Shown: positions 8,335 to 18,645 of the stretch, piece by piece
How positions within the stretch are numbered: position 1 is the first letter of the stretch
How the letters are laid out: every line of letters begins with the position of its first letter
NCBI RefSeq assembly: GCF_002205635.1
Contig: NZ_NISJ01000001.1
Span: 186,001-250,000, forward strand
Direction of reading: 5' to 3'
Source of the DNA: Sphingopyxis witflariensis
Lineage (GTDB): Bacteria > Pseudomonadota > Alphaproteobacteria > Sphingomonadales > Sphingomonadaceae
DNA length: 64,000 nucleotides
Notes under the pieces: generated by a model
Database searches by the model: none
What the model was told of the DNA's origin: nothing
What the model saw: the letters and a program-made list of their open reading frames with translations, nothing else
Translations under genes and position numbers: made by a program

Positions 8335-9489
8335 TCAGATATCGAGATCGGGCTTGGGCCGCAGCGCGTCCGATTGCACGGCAAAGCTGCCCGAGCGGCC
8401 CTCGGCGATGCTTTCGGCAAGCAGGTGCCCATCCTTCATCGCCGCCTCGACCGCAGTGCGGCCGAGCGCCCAATTGGTTTCCATCGTCGAACGCGAAAAT
8501 TCGAAATCGCGCGCCCCCGTCTGCCATTTGGGCGGTTGGTGGATCAACTGGACGAGGTTCAGCGCCTTGCAATCGACCATTTTGCGCACCGCCTTCACCT
8601 CGGGCAGGCTGGTGAATTCGGGGGGCAGTTTGTCGAGCATCCGGTCGATCAGCCGATGCTCCTTGCGCCGCCGCACCAGCCCGTCGGAAATGCGCCGGGT
8701 GCGGCTGGAGAAGCGAATATCCTTCTCGCGCGACCAGGCCTCTTCCATATCGTGCGGCCGCTCGCCGCGCGCCGGGAACAGATCGACCTGGAACACCAGC
8801 ATATCCTCATGCGCCGCCTCGACGACATGTTCGAGCGGGGTATTCGACACAAGGCCGCCATCCCAATACCAGATACCGTCGATCTCGACCGGCGGCAGGC
8901 CCGGTGGCAGCGCCCCCGACGCAAGGATATGCCGCGCGTCGAGCGTTTCGATTTTCGTATCGAAATAGCGGAAATTTCCGGTCTCGACCGCGACGGCGCC
9001 GACCGACAGGCGGACCTTGCCATTGTTCACCCTGTCCCAGTCGACCAGCCGGTCGAGCGTCTTCACCAGCGGCGCGGTGTCGTAAAAACTTACCGCTTCG
9101 GGCGTCTGGCGCGGGGCGAATGCGGGTGGCAGAAAGCGCGGGGTGAAGAAGCCGGGTACGCCAAAGGCCGCAACCTGCCCCGCCGCCGCGAGATGCGTCC
9201 ATTCGCGCAGCAGGTCATTGTCGACCATCGGCAGCGCCGGAAGCGCCGACGAGACGCCATCCCAGAATTCGCGCATCTTCCCGACCGCCTGATCACGCTC
9301 ATTCCCGGCGATGATCGCGGCGTTGACCGCACCGATCGAGATACCGGCAACCCAGTCGAGTTCGATGCCCAGTTCGATCAGCGCCTCATAAACCCCGGCC
9401 TGAAATGCGCCGAGCGCGCCGCCGCCCTGCAGGACCAGCACGACGAGGTCGGGGAGCGGCAAAGCGGCGGAGGCAGCGCGACGGGGCAT
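8335..9489 (-). CDS. Patatin-like phospholipase
   Basis: A 384-residue patatin-family acyl hydrolase. The oxyanion loop GGGALGAFQAG, the nucleophile elbow GISIG and the catalytic aspartate in WDGGL are all present. The C-terminal third resembles the DUF3734 extension of alphaproteobacterial members. The ATG at 9489 is used; an in-frame TTG at 9552 would add 21 residues. No signal peptide is visible, so it is probably cytoplasmic or granule-associated. It is the first gene of a two-gene unit with 3-hydroxybutyrate dehydrogenase. That context suggests, without proving, action on polyhydroxyalkanoate granules or their lipid coat. Confidence 0.88.
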   Translation of the reverse strand: MPRRAASAALPLPDLVVLVLQGGGALGAFQAGVYEALIELGIELDWVAGISIGAVNAAIIAGNERDQAVGKMREFWDGVSSALPALPMVDNDLLREWTHLAAAGQVAAFGVPGFFTPRFLPPAFAPRQTPEAVSFYDTAPLVKTLDRLVDWDRVNNGKVRLSVGAVAVETGNFRYFDTKIETLDARHILASGALPPGLPPVEIDGIWYWDGGLVSNTPLEHVVEAAHEDMLVFQVDLFPARGERPHDMEEAWSREKDIRFSSRTRRISDGLVRRRKEHRLIDRMLDKLPPEFTSLPEVKAVRKMVDCKALNLVQLIHQPPKWQTGARDFEFSRSTMETNWALGRTAVEAAMKDGHLLAESIAEGRSGSFAVQSDALRPKPDLDI

Positions 9490-9641
9490 GGACTCGGGTG
9501 TTCCTCTTTCAGCGCGGGGCTGTTTGGTGCACCGCAGCACGCGCGATTGCAATGGCTCGTTCTCATCGAAGCCCCTTCCAATTGCCTGGCGCTGCTGTCA
9601 CAACCAGGCAAACGCAGACACTCAGCCGCGGGAGAAACCCA

Positions 9642-10550
9642 ATGCGCCTCGACGATTATGATCCCGGCGACGACATTCGCGATCTTGGTCGCGGGGGTGG
9701 CGGTTTTGGCGGCGGTGGAGGCGGCGGTGGCATGGGCGGCCTGCTTCTTGGCCTGCTCCCGATGCTGCTCGGCCGCAAGATGGGCTGCGGGACGATCCTG
9801 CTCCTCGGTGCAGCGGCTTTTTTCCTGCTCGGGCCCGGCGCCAATATGCTGAGCATGGGCAGCGGCACCGCCGACCCGGCCGCCGACAGCCGTGGCGGCG
9901 CCAATGTAGCCTGCGATACGGCGTCGGAACGCTTTGCCTGCAACGTCTTCGGTTCGACGCATACGGTCTGGGAGGGTCTGATCAGCGGCTATAAAAAGCC
10001 GACGCTCAATTTCTTCACCGAATCCAACCGGTCGGGCTGCGGCGCGGCGCAATCGGCGATGGGCCCCTTTTATTGCCCCGCCGATCAGGGCGTCTATCTC
10101 GACACCAGCTTCTTCCGAGAGCTGGAAACCAAATTCGGCGCGGCGGGTGACGCGGCGCAGGCCTATGTCATCGCGCACGAAGTCGGACACCATATCCAGA
10201 CGATCAGCGGCATTTCCGATCAGGTTCGCCAGGCGCAACAGCGCGCCTCGCAGGCCGAAGGCAATGCCTTGCAGGTCCGCATGGAGTTGCAGGCCGACTG
10301 TTACGCCGGGGTCTGGGCGGCGCGCGCCAAGAATAGCGCGGGCCAGCCGGTGCTGGAGCCGGGCGATATGGAAGAGGCGATGCGCGCCGCCAATGCGATC
10401 GGCGACGACACGCTGATGCGCTCGGCGGGCCAGCGTCCGGTTCCCGAAAGCTTCACCCATGGAACGAGCGAACAGCGCATGACGTGGCTGCGGCGCGGAC
10501 TGCAATCGGGGGATCCGCGCCAATGCGACGCGTTCGGCACCGCGATCTGA
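9642..10550 (+). CDS. YpfJ-type neutral zinc metallopeptidase
   Basis: A 302-residue protein of the predicted neutral zinc metallopeptidase family (YpfJ). The N-terminus is an unusually glycine-rich segment (residues 16-35), then a hydrophobic anchor, then a periplasmic domain with HEVGHH (H179, E180, H183) and a downstream acidic ligand region (ELQADCYAGVW). GGGAGA precedes the ATG at 9642. The frame is open upstream to about 9405 but without family similarity. It is divergent from the patatin gene. The physiological substrate is unknown. Confidence 0.9.
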   Translation: MRLDDYDPGDDIRDLGRGGGGFGGGGGGGGMGGLLLGLLPMLLGRKMGCGTILLLGAAAFFLLGPGANMLSMGSGTADPAADSRGGANVACDTASERFACNVFGSTHTVWEGLISGYKKPTLNFFTESNRSGCGAAQSAMGPFYCPADQGVYLDTSFFRELETKFGAAGDAAQAYVIAHEVGHHIQTISGISDQVRQAQQRASQAEGNALQVRMELQADCYAGVWAARAKNSAGQPVLEPGDMEEAMRAANAIGDDTLMRSAGQRPVPESFTHGTSEQRMTWLRRGLQSGDPRQCDAFGTAI

Positions 10551-11806
10551 TCGCGGCGCTGGCGGTCGCCCTGACCGCCCAGCCCGCATCGGCGCAGACG
10601 CTTTATGTCGAGGCCGGGCGGCTGATCGACGGCGTTACCGAGCAGGTGCGCACCGGTCAGTGCATCACGATCAAGGATGAGCGGATTGCAGCGGTCGGCG
10701 CTTGCGGCCAAACCCCGGCGGACGCGACGCGGCTCGACTGGTCGGGCTTCACCGTGCTGCCCGGGCTGATTGACCTCCACACCCATCTCGCCGACCTCGG
10801 CCAGAGCGCCGATCTGGCGGCACCGATCAAGGCATCGCCCGCCGAAACCGTGCTTGTCGGCGCACGCAACGCCCGCGTGACGCTGAACGCGGGGTTCACC
10901 AGCGTCCGCGACGTCGGCACCTATCGCGGGCTGACCGACGTGACGCTGCGCAATGCGATCGAGCGCGGCGACGTGCCGGGGCCGCGCATGTGGGTCGCGG
11001 GCGCCTATATCACCATCCCCAAGGGGGGCGGCGAACTCAACGGCGTCGTGCCCAATGAGCAGTTGCCCGCCGACATGCGGCTCGGCGTCGCCGCCACGCC
11101 CGCGGAAGCGGCGGCGAAAGCCACCTTCCTGCTCGACCATGGCGCCGATTTCATCAAGACGATCGCGACCGGGGCAGTGCTGGCAATCGGAACCGAACCC
11201 GGCGCGCCGGAACTGACTGAAGAGCAACTACGCGCCGTGGTGAAGGTCGCCCATGATCGCGGCAAGAAAGTCACGGCCCACGCGCATGGCGCAATCGGCA
11301 TCCGCAGCGCGATCAACGCCGGGGTCGACAGCATCGAACATGCGAGCCTTGCCGACGAAGCGACGCTTCAACTCGCGAAGCAGCGCGGCACCTGGCTGGC
11401 GATGGATATTTTCAACGGCGATTACATCAACGACATCGGCACCAAGGAAGGCTGGCCCGAGGAATATCTGCGCAAGAATCGCGAGACGACCGACACCCAG
11501 CGCACGGCATTCAAGCGTGCGGTCGAACTGGGCGTCAACATCGGCTTCGCGACCGACGCGGGCGTCTATCCGCATGGGATGAACGCACGGCAGTTCGCCT
11601 ATATGGTCCGCTATGGCATGACCCCGATGCAGGCGATCCGCGCCGCGACCGGCCGTGCTGCGGAAGAAATGGGGCGCGACGACATTGGTGCGGTCGTGCC
11701 CGGCCGCTTCGCCGATCTGATCGCGGTCAAGGCCGACCCGCTTACCGACATCAGCGCGCTCGAAAAGATCGACCATGTTATGAAGGGCGGCGCGCTGGTG
11801 CGCTAA
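10523..11806 (+). CDS. Exported amidohydrolase (imidazolonepropionase/prolidase-like)
   Basis: A 427-residue amidohydrolase-superfamily enzyme with a Sec signal peptide ending PASAQ. Metal-site motifs in order are IDLHTHLAD, the lysine in ADFIKTIATG, THAHG, the SIEHAS histidine, and the aspartate in GFATDAGVYPHG. Such exported members hydrolyse Xaa-Pro or other C-capped dipeptides, though many are untested. The ATG at 10523 lies inside the end of the preceding gene (28-base overlap), suggesting translational coupling; an earlier in-frame ATG at 10484 would spoil the signal peptide. It precedes an S9 peptidase gene, in line with peptide scavenging. Confidence 0.89.
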   Translation: MRRVRHRDLIAALAVALTAQPASAQTLYVEAGRLIDGVTEQVRTGQCITIKDERIAAVGACGQTPADATRLDWSGFTVLPGLIDLHTHLADLGQSADLAAPIKASPAETVLVGARNARVTLNAGFTSVRDVGTYRGLTDVTLRNAIERGDVPGPRMWVAGAYITIPKGGGELNGVVPNEQLPADMRLGVAATPAEAAAKATFLLDHGADFIKTIATGAVLAIGTEPGAPELTEEQLRAVVKVAHDRGKKVTAHAHGAIGIRSAINAGVDSIEHASLADEATLQLAKQRGTWLAMDIFNGDYINDIGTKEGWPEEYLRKNRETTDTQRTAFKRAVELGVNIGFATDAGVYPHGMNARQFAYMVRYGMTPMQAIRAATGRAAEEMGRDDIGAVVPGRFADLIAVKADPLTDISALEKIDHVMKGGALVR

Positions 11807-11807
11807 G

Positions 11808-11834
11808 CGTCGCCCCCGCCTGCGCGGGGACGAC
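11808..11834. repeat. Short palindromic repeat-like element
   Basis: CGTCG and CGACG ends flank CCCCCGC and GCGGGG arms just after the amidohydrolase stop codon. It can fold into a GC-rich hairpin. It resembles the small dispersed palindromes seen elsewhere in the window but is shorter. Confidence 0.5.
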
Positions 11835-11874
11835 GAACTATTGCACCCGCCTCCAGCATCGCTAAAGCCGTTTC

Positions 11875-13944
11875 ATGCGTAACCTGATCCTGCCCAGCGC
11901 CATCGCGCTCGCCGCCGCCCTGTCCACCCCCGCAGCCGCCCGGCCGATGACCGAGGTTGACCTCGCGACGCTGAAGCGCGTCGCGGCACCAACCGCGTCG
12001 CCCGACGGACGCTGGGTGGTATTCCAGATGACCGAGACCGCAGCCGAGACGTACAAGCGCTCGACCGGGCTGTGGCTCGTCGATCGTAATGCGAAAGATG
12101 CAAAGCCCGTCGCCATCGCCGATGCCGCAGGCAAGAATGAAACCAGCCCTGCGTTCCACCCCGACGGCTCGCTCTATTTCCTCTCCGACGCATCGGGCAC
12201 CAATCAAATCTGGCGCGTCGATCCCAAATCGGCCGGCGCACCCGCGGCGCAGGTCAGCGATACCAAGGCCGACGTCGAGGGTTATAAAATCTCACCCGAT
12301 GGCAAGCGCCTGCTCGCCTGGGGGGATATCGCCAAGGAATGTGCGGACTTCGGCTGCGACGCCAAGGACAAGGGCGCGCTCGTCGGTCCCGGCACCGGAC
12401 GGCTTTACAAGGATGGCGCGGGCTTTGTGCGTCATTGGGACCATTGGGAAACCCCCGGCACCTACAGCCGCCCGTTCGTCTTCAACCTCGAAGGTGGCAA
12501 GGCAACCGTAGCGCGCGCCGTCGACGGCGGCCTGATCGGAGACAGCCCGTCGAAGCCGTTCGGCGGCGGCGAAGAACTCGCATGGGGCGGCGACAGCCGC
12601 ACCGTCTTTTTCACGCTGCGCAAGGCCGACCGCAACGAGCCCACCTCGACCAATCTCGATATCTATAGCTGGCTGGTCGACAGCCGGATGATGCCGCAGA
12701 ATTTGACCGCGGACAATCAGGCGACCGACACCCTGCCCACCCCTTCGCCCGACGGCAAATGGCTCGCCTATGCCGCGATGGCGCGGCCAAGTTATGAGGC
12801 CGACCGGCAGGTGCTGATGCTGCGCGATCTTTCGACCGGCGAGACGCGCAAGCTGACCGACGCATGGGACCGCTCGGTCGCCTCGATCGCGTGGGCGCCC
12901 GACGGCAAATCGCTCTATGTCACCGCCGATGACGTCCTCGATCATCCTGTGTTCCGCGTTGATGCGGCAAGCGGAAAGGTCGAGAAGGTCAAGGCCTCGG
13001 CCGAGCCGTTTGATGGCTATATCGGCGACGTCACCCCGTTGCCCGGCGGCGCCTTGCTCTATTCGCGCAACAGCGCGCTCATGCCGACCGACCTTTATGT
13101 CCGCGACGCCAAGGGCAAAGTCAGTCAGCTGACCAAGGTCAACGCAGCGCAACTCGCCGAGTTCGATCAGGTCGAGATCGACCGGCTGCAATTCGCGGGC
13201 GCGAACAATGACAAGGTCTGGGGCATGATCCTAAAGCCGGTCAGTCCCGTCCAGAAGCTGCCGGTGGCATTCGTCGTTCACGGCGGACCGCAGGGCAGCT
13301 TCGGCAACAGCTGGTCGACGCGCTGGAACCCGCGCCTGATGGCACAGCAGGGCTATGGCGTCGTCACCGTCGACTTCCATGGTTCAACGGGTTACGGTCA
13401 GGCCTTCACCGACAGCATCAACAAGGATTGGGGCGGCAAGCCGCTTCAGGACCTGAAGCTCGGCCTCGCCGCAGCGGGCAAGCAAGACCCGCAGCTCGAC
13501 ATCAACAACGCCTGCGCGCTCGGCGCCTCCTATGGCGGCTATATGATGAACTGGATCGCGGGCCAGTGGACCGACGGCTTCAAATGCCTCGTCCAGCATG
13601 ACGGCGTCTTCGACCTGCGCGCGATGGCATTCGAAACCGAGGAATTGTGGTTCGACGAATGGGAGCATGGCGGCCCCTGGTGGGAGCGTAGCGACCCCGA
13701 AAAATGGAACCCCGTGAACCATGTCGACAAGTGGAAGACCCCGATGCTGGTGATCACCGGCGAAAAGGATTTCCGCATTCCCTATAGTCAGGGCCTCGCC
13801 GCCTTCACCGCGCTTCAGCGCCGCGGCGTGGAGAGCCAGCTGCTGGTATTCCCCGACGAAAACCACTGGGTGCTGAAGGGCGCGAACAGCGTCCAGTGGC
13901 ACCGCACGGTGTTCGACTGGATGGGCAAACATCTGAAGAAATAA
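11875..13944 (+). CDS. Exported S9 family prolyl-oligopeptidase-like peptidase
   Basis: A 689-residue exported serine peptidase. The signal peptide (residues 1-22) ends in PAAA. An N-terminal beta-propeller has repeated PDGRWVVF, PDGSLYFL and PDGKWLAY blades. The C-terminal alpha/beta hydrolase domain carries GASYGGYM with Ser552, Asp632 in TGEKDF and His664 in ENHW, the full catalytic triad. Acylaminoacyl-peptidase or dipeptidyl-peptidase activity is likely. No clear Shine-Dalgarno precedes the ATG. It follows another exported peptidase-like gene and is convergent with the ClpP-like gene, nine bases away. Confidence 0.92.
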   Translation: MRNLILPSAIALAAALSTPAAARPMTEVDLATLKRVAAPTASPDGRWVVFQMTETAAETYKRSTGLWLVDRNAKDAKPVAIADAAGKNETSPAFHPDGSLYFLSDASGTNQIWRVDPKSAGAPAAQVSDTKADVEGYKISPDGKRLLAWGDIAKECADFGCDAKDKGALVGPGTGRLYKDGAGFVRHWDHWETPGTYSRPFVFNLEGGKATVARAVDGGLIGDSPSKPFGGGEELAWGGDSRTVFFTLRKADRNEPTSTNLDIYSWLVDSRMMPQNLTADNQATDTLPTPSPDGKWLAYAAMARPSYEADRQVLMLRDLSTGETRKLTDAWDRSVASIAWAPDGKSLYVTADDVLDHPVFRVDAASGKVEKVKASAEPFDGYIGDVTPLPGGALLYSRNSALMPTDLYVRDAKGKVSQLTKVNAAQLAEFDQVEIDRLQFAGANNDKVWGMILKPVSPVQKLPVAFVVHGGPQGSFGNSWSTRWNPRLMAQQGYGVVTVDFHGSTGYGQAFTDSINKDWGGKPLQDLKLGLAAAGKQDPQLDINNACALGASYGGYMMNWIAGQWTDGFKCLVQHDGVFDLRAMAFETEELWFDEWEHGGPWWERSDPEKWNPVNHVDKWKTPMLVITGEKDFRIPYSQGLAAFTALQRRGVESQLLVFPDENHWVLKGANSVQWHRTVFDWMGKHLKK

Positions 13945-13953
13945 GCCGCACGG

Positions 13954-15288
13954 TCAGTCGAGCGCCATCAACGCCCGATAGATTGCACCGCGCCGGTCGA
14001 GCGGCGCCGAACCGATTGCCTGCAACAGCTCAAGGCCGTTGCGGCAATCGGACTCGGCGTCGTCGCCTTCGAGCAGGCTGTCGGACAGCACCTGATTGTC
14101 GCGCAGGAAACGCGCAAAAACCTTTTCGGCTTTTCGGGCCGACATTGGTTTCTGCCAACGCGCCAGTCGCATCAGGTCGGCCAGCGCCGCATCCTCGAGC
14201 CGGTTTTGCGCGCGTTCATCACCTGAAATGACGCGCTCCACAAAGGGGTCGGGTCGGCAAAAGCCGGAAGCATCCATCGCGGCAATCCGGGACTGCTCGG
14301 CGTGGATCGTCGCGAGCCGCGCGGCCATCTCGTCGGGCGCCCGCACAAGCATCGGCAGCAGCTGCTCTATCACTTGTGACCGCGGCGTTTCCATCGCGGC
14401 ATCTTCGGATGCACCGCCGTTGCGATCATGCCAGATGGCGTCGACCGCCTCGCCCCATAGCGCCGGATCATGGTCGCGAAGCGTCGACCACATCGGATCG
14501 GGCAGCGATTGGGTAACAGCCGTCCGCGAAATACCCCACGACGGCCCCTGCGGCCGCGGTTCGGGTATTTGGGCCGTGACGACCTTGGCCGACAGCAATT
14601 GGTCCGCATCGGGATACCACATGTCCTCGCTGCTGGTGGTCAGCGCACGTTCGATAAAGGCGTCGTCAACGCCGGCATTGGCCAGCGACCTGCGGCTGAA
14701 CGTGTCACCCATGTTGACCGCCGCGCTGGGGGTCTCGGTGGCTTCGGCAGAGGAATCGCCTCCATTTTTGGCATCGATTCCTTTTGACGTTTTGCTCTGC
14801 CCTCCGCGCAGTCGCTTTCGCGGATGGAGTTCATAGCTTTGGTGAAACCCGATCCGCGCGCTGGGGCCCATCGTCCTTTCGCTGCTCGCGAGCAGGATCA
14901 GCGTGCACGCCGAGGCACAGGAATGTTCGACATGGACCGCGAGCTTCCGCCGTATGACAAGCGCCCCCATAAGGCGCGCCGACAACACCAGCCCACCGCT
15001 GGACGCCACATCGAGCCGCCTGACGCCCGGATTGGCGTCCAGCAGCTGTTTCAACCGGTCATAGCTCGCATTGGCAATGGTGCCCGCAAAATAGAGAGTC
15101 CGCCCGTCTGGCGCGAGTTCAAACAAGCCCGGACCGGGCACCTTTGGTTTCGGCTTGACCGGAACAGGCGTCACCTTGGCCGGCACCGGCGGCGGGACAA
15201 AGATCGGCGGCGGCGCAACGGGTTCGGCCGCAACAACCGCAGTGGACAACAGAAGGGCGGCCATGGCGGCGTGCGGCATCGGGTTCAT
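13954..15288 (-). CDS. Periplasmic ClpP-like protein (COG3904 type)
   Basis: A 444-residue exported protein. A signal peptide (residues 1-20) is followed by a proline-rich linker, then a domain with a ClpP/crotonase-like strand order: DVASSGGLVLSA, then SCASACTLILLAS, then GPSARIGFHQS. This matches the signature of predicted periplasmic ClpP-like proteins (COG3904), in which the SAC serine and the FHQ histidine would be catalytic. The C-terminal half (about residues 200-444) is unrecognised. The ATG at 15288 is preferred over upstream codons because it begins the signal peptide. It is divergent from valS. Activity unknown. Confidence 0.72.
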   Translation of the reverse strand: MNPMPHAAMAALLLSTAVVAAEPVAPPPIFVPPPVPAKVTPVPVKPKPKVPGPGLFELAPDGRTLYFAGTIANASYDRLKQLLDANPGVRRLDVASSGGLVLSARLMGALVIRRKLAVHVEHSCASACTLILLASSERTMGPSARIGFHQSYELHPRKRLRGGQSKTSKGIDAKNGGDSSAEATETPSAAVNMGDTFSRRSLANAGVDDAFIERALTTSSEDMWYPDADQLLSAKVVTAQIPEPRPQGPSWGISRTAVTQSLPDPMWSTLRDHDPALWGEAVDAIWHDRNGGASEDAAMETPRSQVIEQLLPMLVRAPDEMAARLATIHAEQSRIAAMDASGFCRPDPFVERVISGDERAQNRLEDAALADLMRLARWQKPMSARKAEKVFARFLRDNQVLSDSLLEGDDAESDCRNGLELLQAIGSAPLDRRGAIYRALMALD

Positions 15289-15405
15289 ATCCCCTGTCCA
15301 GCACAGCTTGCTGCAGCGGGCAAGACGGGGCGGCACGCCCAAAGCGCGGCAAGGCGCCGATAAGCCCTTGCCGCATATCCGCTGCGCTGGCAAAGCGCGG
15401 CCATT

Positions 15406-18105
15406 ATGCCGATGGAAAAAACATTCGATCCCGCCGCGATTGAGGCGAAATGGGCCCATGAGTGGGAGAGCCGCGGGCTATTCCGCCCCGAGCGTCCCGA
15501 CGCCGTCCCCTATACGATCGTCAACCCGCCGCCGAACGTCACCGGCGCGCTGCACATCGGGCATGCGCTCGACAACACGTTGCAGGACGTGCTCATCCGT
15601 TACGAGCGGCTGCGCGGCAAGGACGCGCTGTGGGTCGTCGGCATGGACCATGCGGGCATCGCGACGCAAATGATCGTCGAGCGCCAGCTCAACGAAAAGC
15701 AACAGAAGCGCACCGATTTCACCCGCGAAGCCTTTGTCGACAAGGTCTGGGAATGGAAGGGCGAAAGCGGCGGCAAGATCACCGGCCAGCTCCGCCGCCT
15801 CGGCTGCTCGATGGACTGGTCGCGCGAGCAGTTCACGATGGACCCGCATTTCACCGAGGCCGTGGTCAAGGTGTTCGTCGACCTGCACAAGCAGGGCCTG
15901 ATCTATCGCGACAAGCGGCTGGTGAACTGGGATCCGGGCCTCAAGACCGCAATTTCGGATCTCGAGGTCGAGACGGTCGAGGTTCAGGGCAAATTCTGGC
16001 ACTTCCGCTATCCGCTCGCCGATGGCGCGAAAACCGCCGACGGCAAGGATTATATCGTCGTCGCGACGACGCGCCCCGAAACGATGCTCGCCGATATGGC
16101 GGTCGCGGTGAACGCCAGCGACACCCGCTACGCCAGCCTGATCGCGGCGGGCGCGAAGGTCGTGCTGCCGATCACCGGCCGCGTCATCCCGATCGTCACC
16201 GACGACCATGCCGATCCCGAACTGGGTTCGGGCGCGGTGAAGATCACCCCGGGACATGACTTCAACGACTTTGAGGTCGGCAAGCGCGCGGGCTTCAAGG
16301 CCGGCGAGATGCTCAACATGTTCGACGGCGATGCCAATGTCATCCAGACCAGCGATGGCTTGATCCCCGCCGAATATATCGGCCTGCACCGCTTCGCCGT
16401 CGATGGCGTCCCCGGCGCGCGCGAACTGGTCGTCGAGCGGCTGAAAGAGCAAGGCTATCTGATCGCGCATGTCGTGACTTCAAAAGACGGGGAGGTGGCC
16501 GAACATGACGCCGAACCGCGCACGATCCAGACCCCCTATGGCGACCGGTCGAACAAGGTCATCGAACCCTGGCTGACCGACCAATGGTATGTCGATGCCG
16601 AAACGCTCGCCCAGCCGCCGATGCAGGCGGTGCGCGACGGGCGGATCAACATCGTCCCCAAGACGTGGGAAAAGACCTTCTTCAACTGGATGGAGAATAT
16701 CCAGCCCTGGTGCGTCTCACGCCAGCTGTGGTGGGGGCACCGGATTCCGGCGTGGTATGCTGACGATGGGCGTATCTTTGTCGCTGAAACCGAGGAAGAA
16801 GCGCAGGCGCAGGCCGGTGACGGCGTGACGCTGAACCGCGATCCCGACGTTCTCGACACCTGGTTCTCCTCGGCGCTCTGGCCCTTCGCCACCCTCGGCT
16901 GGCCCGAGGACAGCGATCTGGTGAAGCGCCACTATCCCAATGACGTGCTGATCTCGGGCTTCGACATCCTGTTCTTCTGGGATGCGCGGATGGCGATGCA
17001 GGGGATGCACTTCATGAACGAAGTGCCGTGGAAGACGCTCTATCTGCACGGTCTCGTCCGCGCGCCCGATGGCGCGAAAATGTCGAAGTCGAAGGGCAAT
17101 GTCGTCGACCCGCTCGGCCTGATCGACCAGTACGGCGCCGATGCGCTGCGTTTCTTCATGGCGGCGATGGAAAGCCAGGGCCGCGACATCAAGATGGATG
17201 ACGCACGCCTTGCCGGATACCGCAATTTCGCGACCAAGCTGTGGAACGCCGCGCGTTTCTGCGAAGCCAATGGCATTTCGGCCTCGACCAGCCTTGCCGC
17301 GCCCGCCGCGACGCTGCCGGTTAACCGCTGGATCATCGGCGAAGTCGCCGCAACCGTCGCCGCGATGGACAAGGCGTTTGCCGACTATCGCTTCGACGAG
17401 GCCGCGAATGCGATCTACAGCTTTGCATGGGACCGTTTCTGCGACTGGTATCTGGAGCTGATCAAGGGCGCGATCGACGACGAGACGAAGGCCGTCGCCG
17501 GCTGGGTGCTCGACCAGATTCTCGTCATGCTTCACCCCTTCATGCCCTTCATCACCGAAGAGCTGTGGACCGGGCTTGGCGAGCGCGCCGACTATCCGCT
17601 GATCACCGCGAAATGGCCCGAGCCCGCAGCAACGCGCGACCCGCAAGCGAGCGCCGACATCGACTGGCTGATCAAGCTGGTCAGCGAGCTGCGCGGTGCG
17701 AAGTCCGAACTCGGCCTGCCGCCGGGCGCGCGCCTGACCGCGCATTTCCCGGCATCGCTCAAGGGCCGCACCGACAAGCTGTCGGCGCAGCTCGACCGCC
17801 TCGCGCGTCTCGAGGCGATCAGCTTCGATCCGGCACCCGCGGGAGCTTCGGCGCAGCTCGTCGTCGAGGGCGAGACGATCACCGTCCCACTCGAGGGTGT
17901 GATCGACATCGCCGCCGAACGCGACCGCCTGAGCAAGGCGCTCGCAGCTGCGGCGAAGGAACGCGACGGCCTCGCCGGGCGACTGAACAACCCGTCGTTC
18001 GTCGAGCGCGCCAAGCCCGAAGCGGTCGAAAAGGCGCGCGCCGACCATGCCGCCAAGGAAGCCGAGGCCGACCGCCTGACTGCCGCATTGGCCCGCCTGG
18101 GGTGA
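15406..18105 (+). CDS. valS: Valine--tRNA ligase
   Basis: An 899-residue class I aminoacyl-tRNA synthetase charging tRNA-Val. The HIGH motif is at residues 50-53 ([10 protein letters not shown]) and KMSKS starts at residue 558 ([10 protein letters not shown]). The CP1 editing domain, the Val-type anticodon-binding domain and a C-terminal coiled coil (about 830-899) are present, as expected for bacterial ValRS. It overlaps the next gene by one base (TGATG). A tRNA-Val gene lies elsewhere in the window at 62.8 kb, probably by chance. Confidence 0.98.
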   Translation: MPMEKTFDPAAIEAKWAHEWESRGLFRPERPDAVPYTIVNPPPNVTGALHIGHALDNTLQDVLIRYERLRGKDALWVVGMDHAGIATQMIVERQLNEKQQKRTDFTREAFVDKVWEWKGESGGKITGQLRRLGCSMDWSREQFTMDPHFTEAVVKVFVDLHKQGLIYRDKRLVNWDPGLKTAISDLEVETVEVQGKFWHFRYPLADGAKTADGKDYIVVATTRPETMLADMAVAVNASDTRYASLIAAGAKVVLPITGRVIPIVTDDHADPELGSGAVKITPGHDFNDFEVGKRAGFKAGEMLNMFDGDANVIQTSDGLIPAEYIGLHRFAVDGVPGARELVVERLKEQGYLIAHVVTSKDGEVAEHDAEPRTIQTPYGDRSNKVIEPWLTDQWYVDAETLAQPPMQAVRDGRINIVPKTWEKTFFNWMENIQPWCVSRQLWWGHRIPAWYADDGRIFVAETEEEAQAQAGDGVTLNRDPDVLDTWFSSALWPFATLGWPEDSDLVKRHYPNDVLISGFDILFFWDARMAMQGMHFMNEVPWKTLYLHGLVRAPDGAKMSKSKGNVVDPLGLIDQYGADALRFFMAAMESQGRDIKMDDARLAGYRNFATKLWNAARFCEANGISASTSLAAPAATLPVNRWIIGEVAATVAAMDKAFADYRFDEAANAIYSFAWDRFCDWYLELIKGAIDDETKAVAGWVLDQILVMLHPFMPFITEELWTGLGERADYPLITAKWPEPAATRDPQASADIDWLIKLVSELRGAKSELGLPPGARLTAHFPASLKGRTDKLSAQLDRLARLEAISFDPAPAGASAQLVVEGETITVPLEGVIDIAAERDRLSKALAAAAKERDGLAGRLNNPSFVERAKPEAVEKARADHAAKEAEADRLTAALARLG

Positions 18106-18590
18106 TGCGGCGCGCGGGGGCCCTGATTGTGGCAAGTGCGTTGCTTTTCGCCGCCCCGCTGGCGGCGAAAAGCGCTGCGCCGCACACCCCCGCCGTCGGT
18201 AGCGCCGAACGCACGGCGATCATCCAGACGCTGCGTACGCACCCCGATCTGCGCTTCACCTTCCGCTATCTGCGGGTGTGGAACGATGGCAACCGCGCCA
18301 TCGCCTATGCCGAGGGCGACAATGGCGTCATCGGCGGCTTCAAGATCATCCTGACCCGCGACGGCAAGACCGGCTGGCGCGAGGTTTGGGGCGAAGGCGA
18401 CGGCGGCAGCGACAGTTGCGCCGCCGGCGCGCGGCATTATCGATGGGCAATAGAGCTGATCCAGTCCCATCATATTACGCCCGATGCGCTTGTTCCGGGA
18501 ATAGCTGCCCATACCCGCGAGCTGGAACGCAAGGCAAAGAAAGACCCCGACCTTCAATGCGTCGGCGACCTGGAAGGCGGTCCAGCATGA
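18105..18590 (+). CDS. Exported hypothetical protein coupled to valS
   Basis: A 161-residue protein with a signal peptide (residues 1-21, ending PLAAKSA). The mature part has alternating strands (FRYLRVWNDGNRAIAYAEGD, FKIILTRDG, WREVWGEGDGG) and two cysteines near the middle and end that could form a disulfide. The start codon overlaps the valS stop codon in TGATG, so translation is likely coupled. I do not recognise the family. It looks like the small periplasmic proteins annotated as hypothetical in sphingomonads. Confidence 0.72.
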   Translation: MRRAGALIVASALLFAAPLAAKSAAPHTPAVGSAERTAIIQTLRTHPDLRFTFRYLRVWNDGNRAIAYAEGDNGVIGGFKIILTRDGKTGWREVWGEGDGGSDSCAAGARHYRWAIELIQSHHITPDALVPGIAAHTRELERKAKKDPDLQCVGDLEGGPA

Positions 18591-18645
18591 GCGCATTTCG
18601 ACGGCACAGAATATCAATGTTCCCCTCCACACGGGCACCGCTCGG

